A stretch of 50,733 nt of DNA from contig JADFZV010000023.1 of the NCBI GenBank assembly GCA_015232335.1, positions 1 through 50,733 of the forward strand. Direction: 5' to 3'. The position numbers and the translations under genes were made by a program. Shown here piece by piece: positions 46,033-50,733 of the stretch (position 1 is its first letter; every line of letters begins with the position of its first letter). The stretch comes from Alphaproteobacteria bacterium. Its GTDB lineage: Bacteria > Pseudomonadota > Alphaproteobacteria > Rhodospirillales > WMHbin7. The notes under the pieces were generated by a model. The model ran no database searches, was not told the origin of the DNA, and was given only the letters and a program-made list of their open reading frames with translations.

Positions 46033-46427
46033 GCCGCGGCTTGCGTCCTTCTTCCTGCGTCGGACCGGGCCAAAAGCAACCGGTCACCCCCCTGATTCCA
46101 TGCGATTCTAACATGGCTTCAAGTCATGCCGAGGGATTTTTCAAGCCCACCTTCGCCGACCTTTCCATCATTTTTCAGGACAGTTTCTGAAGTCTCTTTT
46201 TGAATGATGTTTCTCATGGCTATATTTTAATCACGCAAAGAAATGGCGTAATTTTTGTGCAGCATATTTTATTGATATTAAACAGATTTTCCTAATGACC
46301 GCCCCCAGACCGTCGCGCCTATTATTGCGGCAGCATATGAATTGGGCGGGCTATTCTTTAATCTGTTCCGACCCCAGCCTTGATCGAGCTTCATGCCAGT
46401 CTTTTGATTTATATTGTTATTCCCATC
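46033..46427. other. AT-rich intergenic region upstream of the ammonium transporter
   Basis: No gene is supported. The stretch 46180-46290 is AT-rich (for example GGCTATATTTTAATCACG) in an otherwise GC-rich window, and likely contains the start of the 46032 gene's promoter and activator sites for amt. A plus-strand frame from 46295 reads into the transporter, but its first 63 codons lack the transporter's character and have no ribosome binding site. Confidence 0.4.
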
Positions 46428-46443
46428 TGGCACACGCTTCGCA
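46428..46443 (+). promoter_or_regulatory. Sigma-54-type promoter of the ammonium transporter
   Basis: TGGCACACGCTTCGCA matches the -24/-12 consensus TGGCACRNNNNTTGCW at all but one scored position (TCGC for TTGC), with 10 bp between GG and GC. It ends 40 bp before the amt ATG. Ammonium transporter genes are commonly sigma-54/NtrC-controlled; no clear NtrC site was found upstream. Confidence 0.5.
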
Positions 46444-46483
46444 TTCACGCGCGCAACGACAATCGATCAGGGGAGTGCAGTCG

Positions 46484-47710
46484 ATGGATTCCGTCAAGAC
46501 CGGCGCCGATGTTCTTTTCATTCTGCTAGGGGCCATCATGGTTCTTGCCATGCATTCAGGCTTTGCTTTCCTCGAATTGGGGACAGTCCGGCGCAAGAAT
46601 CAGGTCAATGCCCTGGTCAAGATCATGACTGATTTCGCCGTTTCCACCCTTGCCTATTTCCTGGTCGGTTACACCGTGGCTTATGGCGTTACCTTCTTTG
46701 CCAGCGCCAAAACCCTGACCGGCGAGGGAGGGTTGTTCGCAGCCCACGGCTTCGACCTGGTCAAGTTCTTCTTTTTGCTGACTTTTGCCGCCGCCATTCC
46801 CGCCATTATTTCAGGCGGCATTGCCGAGCGCGCCCGCTTCGTGCCTCAATTGATGGCAACGGCCGTGCTGGTGGGGCTGATCTACCCCTTCTTCGAAGGC
46901 CTGGTCTGGGGCGGTCGCTTAGGGTTTCAAACCTTCATCGAGGCCAGCTTCGGCGCCCCTTTCCATGATTTCGCGGGCTCCGTGGTCGTGCATGCCGTAG
47001 GCGGCTGGGCCGGTCTGGGGGCTGTTTTGATGCTGGGCAACCGCCTGGGACGCTATAAAAAGGGTGGCGGGCTGGTTGCTTTCCCGCCCTCGAACATTCC
47101 CTTCCTGGCCCTGGGGGCCTGGATTTTGTCGGTCGGCTGGTTCGGCTTCAACGTCATGAGCGCCCAGACCGTCGAAGCCATTTCAGGCCTGGTTGCCATG
47201 AATTCCCTGCTGGCCATGGTGGGGGGCACCCTGGCCGCCCTGCTCGCCGGGCGCAACGATCCCGGTTTCGTGCATAACGGGCCCCTGGCCGGATTGGTGG
47301 CGGTGTGCGCGGGCTCCGATGTCATGCATCCCTTGGGCGCCCTTGTCACCGGCGCTGCGGCGGGCGGTTTGTTCGTCTGGGCTTTCGACCAGTGCCAGTT
47401 GAAATGGAAAATCGACGATGTTCTGGGCGTCTGGCCCCTGCATGGCTTGTGCCGCGCCCTGGGCGGCATCGCCTGCGGCATTTTCGGTCTGGAAGCTCTG
47501 GGCGGCATGGGCGGCGTCAGCTTCATGTCGCAGCTTGTGGGAACGCTGCTGGGTGCAGCTTATGCCCTGGCGGCGGGGGCGGCGCTCTATGGTGTGCTGA
47601 AAATGACGGTGGGGATTCGCTTGAGCGAAGAGGGCGAGCGCATGGGGGCCGACCTCGCCATCCACAACATCACCGCCTACCCCGAGGAAGACGCCACCCG
47701 CATGGGGTAA
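46484..47710 (+). CDS. amtB: Ammonium transporter (Amt/Rh family)
   Basis: A 408-residue inner-membrane protein with about 11 transmembrane segments. It shows MHSGFAFLELGTVRRKN in the first helices, GFNVMSAQTVEA, the DFAGSVVVHAVGGWAGLGAVLMLG motif with the conserved pore histidine, and HPLGALVTGAAAGGLFVWAFD. The start at ATG 46484 follows GGGGAG and gives MDSVKTGADVLF. A longer frame from 46295 has no support. No glnK (PII) gene is adjacent, although amtB is usually co-transcribed with it. The short C-terminal tail is present. Confidence 0.9.
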   Translation: MDSVKTGADVLFILLGAIMVLAMHSGFAFLELGTVRRKNQVNALVKIMTDFAVSTLAYFLVGYTVAYGVTFFASAKTLTGEGGLFAAHGFDLVKFFFLLTFAAAIPAIISGGIAERARFVPQLMATAVLVGLIYPFFEGLVWGGRLGFQTFIEASFGAPFHDFAGSVVVHAVGGWAGLGAVLMLGNRLGRYKKGGGLVAFPPSNIPFLALGAWILSVGWFGFNVMSAQTVEAISGLVAMNSLLAMVGGTLAALLAGRNDPGFVHNGPLAGLVAVCAGSDVMHPLGALVTGAAAGGLFVWAFDQCQLKWKIDDVLGVWPLHGLCRALGGIACGIFGLEALGGMGGVSFMSQLVGTLLGAAYALAAGAALYGVLKMTVGIRLSEEGERMGADLAIHNITAYPEEDATRMG

Positions 47711-47718
47711 AACCGTTT

Positions 47719-47747
47719 GGGGCCAGTCCATCATCCGGACTGGCCCC
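47719..47747. terminator. Hairpin between convergent amt and trcR genes
   Basis: GGGGCCAGTCC (47719-47729) and GGACTGGCCCC (47737-47747) form an 11-bp stem with a 7-nt loop. There is no T-run, so termination efficiency is uncertain. Confidence 0.55.
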
Positions 47748-47774
47748 GACCGAACGAGCCCTGTTGCAAAAAGC

Positions 47775-48356
47775 CTATTCGCTGGCAGCGGGCTCTGAAA
47801 CGGCGACAATATGATCGTCACCCGAGGCGGCTTGGCGCGGACGGGCCAAAGCCACCATCTTTTCCAGATCGGCCTCGCTGCACAGCCCCAGGGTTACCGG
47901 GTTGCGCGGCTTGATGTTCTGGTGGTTCCAATGGCTGCGGTCGCGCACCGAATTGATGGTCGGCTTGGTCGTGCCGATCAGCTTGCACAGTTGCGCATCC
48001 GAAAGCTCGGGGTGATGCTTGATCAGCCAGGCAATGGCGTCGGGGCGATCCTGACGCTTGGAGACGGGCATATAGCGCGCCCCCTTGGTGCGCGCGCGCG
48101 GCAAGGGCAGATCGGGCATCTTCATCAACACCAGATGGGCCGTCGAGTCGGTTTGGCAGCGCTGAATCTCGTCGGGCGCAATCTGGCCCGAAGCCACCGG
48201 ATCAAGGCCAACAATGCCCACCGCCACTTCGCCATCGGCGATCGCCTGCACCTCCAAAGGATGCATCCCGCAGAAATCGGCGATCTGCTCGAAAGTCAGC
48301 GTCGTATTCTCGACCAGCCAGACAGCCGTCGCCTTGGGCATCAAGGGCAGGGCCAT
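47775..48356 (-). CDS. trcR: Cell-cycle transcriptional regulator TrcR (DUF1013)
   Basis: The 193-residue product matches DUF1013: MPKATAVWLVENTTLTFEQI, IADFCGMHPLEVQAIADGE, then the C-terminal DAQLCKLIGTTKPTINSVRDRSHWN segment resembling a helix-turn-helix. In alphaproteobacteria this family is called TrcR and is linked to cell-cycle gene control. The start at 48356 has a GAGGAG ribosome binding site; a frame 10 residues longer is discounted. It is convergent with amtB. Confidence 0.88.
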   Translation of the reverse strand: MALPLMPKATAVWLVENTTLTFEQIADFCGMHPLEVQAIADGEVAVGIVGLDPVASGQIAPDEIQRCQTDSTAHLVLMKMPDLPLPRARTKGARYMPVSKRQDRPDAIAWLIKHHPELSDAQLCKLIGTTKPTINSVRDRSHWNHQNIKPRNPVTLGLCSEADLEKMVALARPRQAASGDDHIVAVSEPAASE

Positions 48357-48568
48357 AGTCATTCTCCTCGCCTTAGACCATAGCAAGCGGGTAACGGAAG
48401 TACCCCGTCGCGATCCGGCCAGGACCGCACGTCGCTATGGGACGTTTTTTGTGAGCCAAGCCCCTATATACCCCGAAGCCCTTGCCGGGTCAAACCGCCA
48501 ATGCAGGGTTAAAACCCTTTTCTTTTGAAGGGCGTCCCTCTGCCCCCCCTTTTAGGGCACAAAAGGAA

Positions 48569-48594
48569 GGGGCGGCAGGTTGCCCCGCCGCCCC
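48569..48594 (-). terminator. Terminator of the RTX-type gene
   Basis: GGGGCGGC (48569-48576) and GCCGCCCC (48587-48594) form an 8-bp stem; on the minus strand the hairpin is followed by TTCCTTTT. It lies 25 bp past the stop codon at 48619. Confidence 0.75.
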
Positions 48595-48618
48595 AGATTT
48601 AGGCTTTGATCGTCAGGA

Positions 48619-50733
48619 TCAGGTCCAACTGATCTTTTCGATATTCTCGAAGTGGATATCCTCATCCTCGCTATGGATGGTGCCGCTGGCACCGCCCTCG
48701 AAGGTGAAGCTGCCGCTGTCTTGGCCGCTGGTCAGGCTGTTACCATCAACCTCGACCGTCCAGGCACCCTGGCCTTCAGGGGCTCCGACATTATCCATCT
48801 GGATGGTGTCGGTCCACTTGCCCGTGCCGCCATTGACGGTATCCGAACCCTGATCACCCGCATTGAAGATGAACAGGTCGCTGCCCTCGCCGCCCTGCAG
48901 GGTGTCATCGCCCGATCCGCCAATCAGCGTATCGTCGCCCTTGCCACCGTCGATGGTGTCGTCACCATCACCGCCGGTGAGGACATCGTCGTTGCGCGTA
49001 CCCTCGATATCCTCGCCCGGAGGCTCGGTCGTCTCGGGTTCGGACGAACTGCCGACGTCGTCATCGCCATCCTCACTGGAAGGAGGTTCGGTGGTGGCCG
49101 GAGGCTCGGTGGTCTCGGGCTCGCTGGCAGCAGGCTGCGTGGTCTCGGGCTCATCCGAGGATTCGGGTTCGCCCGTCTCTTCACTCTCGGTTACAGGAGG
49201 CTCGGTGACGGAAGGATCGGCTGCTTCCGGCAGCGTGAAGGAGATGCTGTCGGAGGCCAGAGCCGCGTTGTTGTCCAACGTGATCTCGTTGCCCGAAAGT
49301 GTCTCTTCCACGGCCTGCGCGAAGACATCCAGCGCCACGCCGCTGTCATCGATCATTCCGGCAGGAGCGACCAGGTTGACCGGCACGGTGACCGTGCCGC
49401 CATTGGCCGCCAAGTCGGCATTGTCGACTTCAATGCGCAGATACTGGCTGTTTGCGTTGCCGCCGAAGCTGGCACCATCGACCTGCGTCGAGCCTTCCGG
49501 CGCAGTCCAACCGTTCGGCACCTCGACATAGAGGTAATGAGCTTCGGACCCATCGGCATAGTCGGCAAAGGTGGCCGTGACATTGACCGTCACCGCCAAA
49601 TCGCCGGCACCGCCCGCCGATTCGCCACCCTCGGAGCCGACAAGACCGGCATCCAGGGCCTCGTTGTACTGCCAGGTGGCATTCGCATGATCACCCGTGG
49701 GCAGATCATCCTCGCCATAGGCATCGTCGAGGATGAACAACTCGCCCTCGCCCGGCCCGTATCCGTCAGGATGGTTCTCACCAGCCTTGATGGTAACGGC
49801 AACCAGATCGTAGCCATCGTAATTCTCGGCCACGAAGCCCTGCAGATCGAGAGCATCTGCATCGCGGACGCCGTCTTCGCCGTCCGAGAAGCTGTCGATC
49901 TTGACCTTCATGATCTCACCAGCATCGTCGCTCAGATAGAGGACCATGTTGGAGATGTCGTGATCCATCTCGGGCAGCGCGTCGGCCTGGCCGATCTCCT
50001 CGACGGAGACGGTCGCCTCGACGCTGTAGGGCTGGTCCGCAACCGCATCGACCGTCACGTCGAGGTTGCCGGTAAAGACCTGACTCTCGCCGCTGGACGC
50101 ATCGGTCACGGTGACGGAAACACCCAACTGGGCATCCACATCGCCATGGTCGGGCACCGACAGCTTGAGCGCGCTGGGATCACCCATGAAGGTATCCAGT
50201 GCATCGCCACTCAGGGTCAGCGACCCGCCGCTGACATCAACCGGCTGTCCGTCGAGCAGGACCGCCGTGCCATCCGGCAGGGCAGACATGTCGAAGGTGA
50301 TCTGGCTGACGGCATCGTCGCCGGTAACCCCGGTCAGATCGATATGCGAACCGACATCAACCAGGAGGCCGCTCGCAAAGTCGCCATAGACCGTATCGCC
50401 GTTGGCATCGGTCTGGAACGAAACCTCGGCCGTGCCGTCCTCATAATCCTGGACGGAACCGAAGGTAACGCCGGACTGGATACCATCGTCGCTGGGCTCG
50501 GACGAAGCACTGGGCTCGGACGAAGCACTGGGCTCAGACGAAGCACTGGGCTCAGACGAAGCACTGGGCTCGGACGAGGACCTGGGCTCGGACGAAGACC
50601 TGGGCTCGGACGAAGCACTGGGCTCAGACGAAGCCCTGGGCTCAGACGAAGCACTGGGCTCGGACCAAGCCCTGGGCTCAGAACCACCCTTCGGCTCGCT
50701 GCTACCCTTGGGCTCGGAGCCACCCTTCGGCTC
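48619..50733 (-). CDS. RTX-type secreted protein, C-terminal part (5' end outside window)
   Basis: The frame is open from the window edge to the stop at 48619, giving about 704 residues. From the edge it holds a Ser/Glu/Pro repeat tract (SEPSAS), beta-rich adhesin-like modules (SVTVTDASSGESQVF and LDVTVDAVADQP), an acidic Thr/Pro/Glu/Ser linker and, near the end, RTX nonapeptides (GGDGDDTIDGGKGDDTLIGG) that bind calcium. The final FENIEKISWT-like tail fits a type I secretion signal. It is probably a large surface or secreted adhesin of the LapA type; enzymatic domains could lie upstream. No transporter genes are visible in the window. Confidence 0.85.
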   Translation of the reverse strand, partial: EPKGGSEPKGSSEPKGGSEPRAWSEPSASSEPRASSEPSASSEPRSSSEPRSSSEPSASSEPSASSEPSASSEPSASSEPSDDGIQSGVTFGSVQDYEDGTAEVSFQTDANGDTVYGDFASGLLVDVGSHIDLTGVTGDDAVSQITFDMSALPDGTAVLLDGQPVDVSGGSLTLSGDALDTFMGDPSALKLSVPDHGDVDAQLGVSVTVTDASSGESQVFTGNLDVTVDAVADQPYSVEATVSVEEIGQADALPEMDHDISNMVLYLSDDAGEIMKVKIDSFSDGEDGVRDADALDLQGFVAENYDGYDLVAVTIKAGENHPDGYGPGEGELFILDDAYGEDDLPTGDHANATWQYNEALDAGLVGSEGGESAGGAGDLAVTVNVTATFADYADGSEAHYLYVEVPNGWTAPEGSTQVDGASFGGNANSQYLRIEVDNADLAANGGTVTVPVNLVAPAGMIDDSGVALDVFAQAVEETLSGNEITLDNNAALASDSISFTLPEAADPSVTEPPVTESEETGEPESSDEPETTQPAASEPETTEPPATTEPPSSEDGDDDVGSSSEPETTEPPGEDIEGTRNDDVLTGGDGDDTIDGGKGDDTLIGGSGDDTLQGGEGSDLFIFNAGDQGSDTVNGGTGKWTDTIQMDNVGAPEGQGAWTVEVDGNSLTSGQDSGSFTFEGGASGTIHSEDEDIHFENIEKISWT
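50491..50733 (-). repeat. 18-bp tandem repeat encoding SEPxxS units
   Basis: GAAGCACTGGGCTCGGAC and variants recur about every 18 bp from about 50491 to 50650 and then become less regular to the window edge, giving SEPSAS, SEPRSS and SEPRAS units and then SEPKGG units. It lies inside the RTX-type gene, in frame. Unit number could vary by slippage. Confidence 0.85.

Noticed and set aside
50491..50733. CRISPR-like periodic repeats
   Set aside because: The 18-bp units are in frame, abut without spacers and encode SEPxxS repeats, so they are coding repeats.

Overview
The window looks like a piece of an alphaproteobacterial chromosome, most likely from a Rhodospirillales organism related to Magnetospirillum. 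The basis is gene content: FlbT and FlaF flagellin regulators, a TrcR-type (DUF1013) cell-cycle regulator, a FYDLN-acid protein next to aroA-cmk-rpsA, two DUF465 proteins, and many GGDEF/EAL and Lrp-type regulators. Most intergenic gaps are short. No integrase, transposase or CRISPR array is visible.

Layout. 1-1413: end of an M23 peptidase gene and a secreted protein of unknown function whose reading frame is broken near its signal peptide. 1447-6516: thiol redox genes (LysR regulator, trxB, peroxiredoxin), an Lrp/AsnC regulator overlapping a GT9 glycosyltransferase, and greA. 6606-9845: carB, with no carA in the window. 10420-14914: a Tat-exported substrate-binding protein 1 bp ahead of a membrane PAS-GGDEF-EAL protein, probably a ligand-to-c-di-GMP sensing pair. 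14938-17514: dps with an Irr-box-like site, and kup. 17515-18014: a candidate small RNA with CUCCC motifs followed by a structured dispersed repeat. 18015-19396: a phage-type hypothetical gene, a CuA-like cupredoxin lipoprotein and tRNA-Ala(GGC). 19509-23757: FYDLN-acid protein, a fused aroA-cmk gene and rpsA.

23830-34651: a nuclease-fold protein overlapping a lipoprotein gene, trkH, a class A penicillin-binding protein, an iron-type alcohol dehydrogenase, a membrane protein with about 47-residue beta-helix-like repeats, a cysteine hydrolase, an RlmM-like RNA methyltransferase and a glycine-zipper lipoprotein. 34764-35624: flbT-flaF behind a good sigma-54-like promoter. 35682-37704: purE-purK, the second copy of the structured repeat, and a DUF465 gene. 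37807-41431: a methyltransferase overlapping the phosphofructokinase gene, a second DUF465 gene, a higBA toxin-antitoxin pair and a degenerate GGDEF protein. 41661-48356: prpE, an unusual 802-residue protein joining a nucleotidyltransferase-like core to an aminoglycoside-phosphotransferase-like kinase, an ammonium transporter with a sigma-54-like promoter, and trcR. 48619 to the edge: the C-terminal part of an RTX-type secreted protein with a low-complexity SEP repeat tract.

The most promising unexplained items are the 802-residue NTase/kinase protein, the two-copy repeat whose stems differ by compensatory changes, the candidate small RNA at 17688-17794, the binding-protein/c-di-GMP operon and the stand-alone CuA-like lipoprotein. 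All assignments come from reading motifs by eye; no database search was run.
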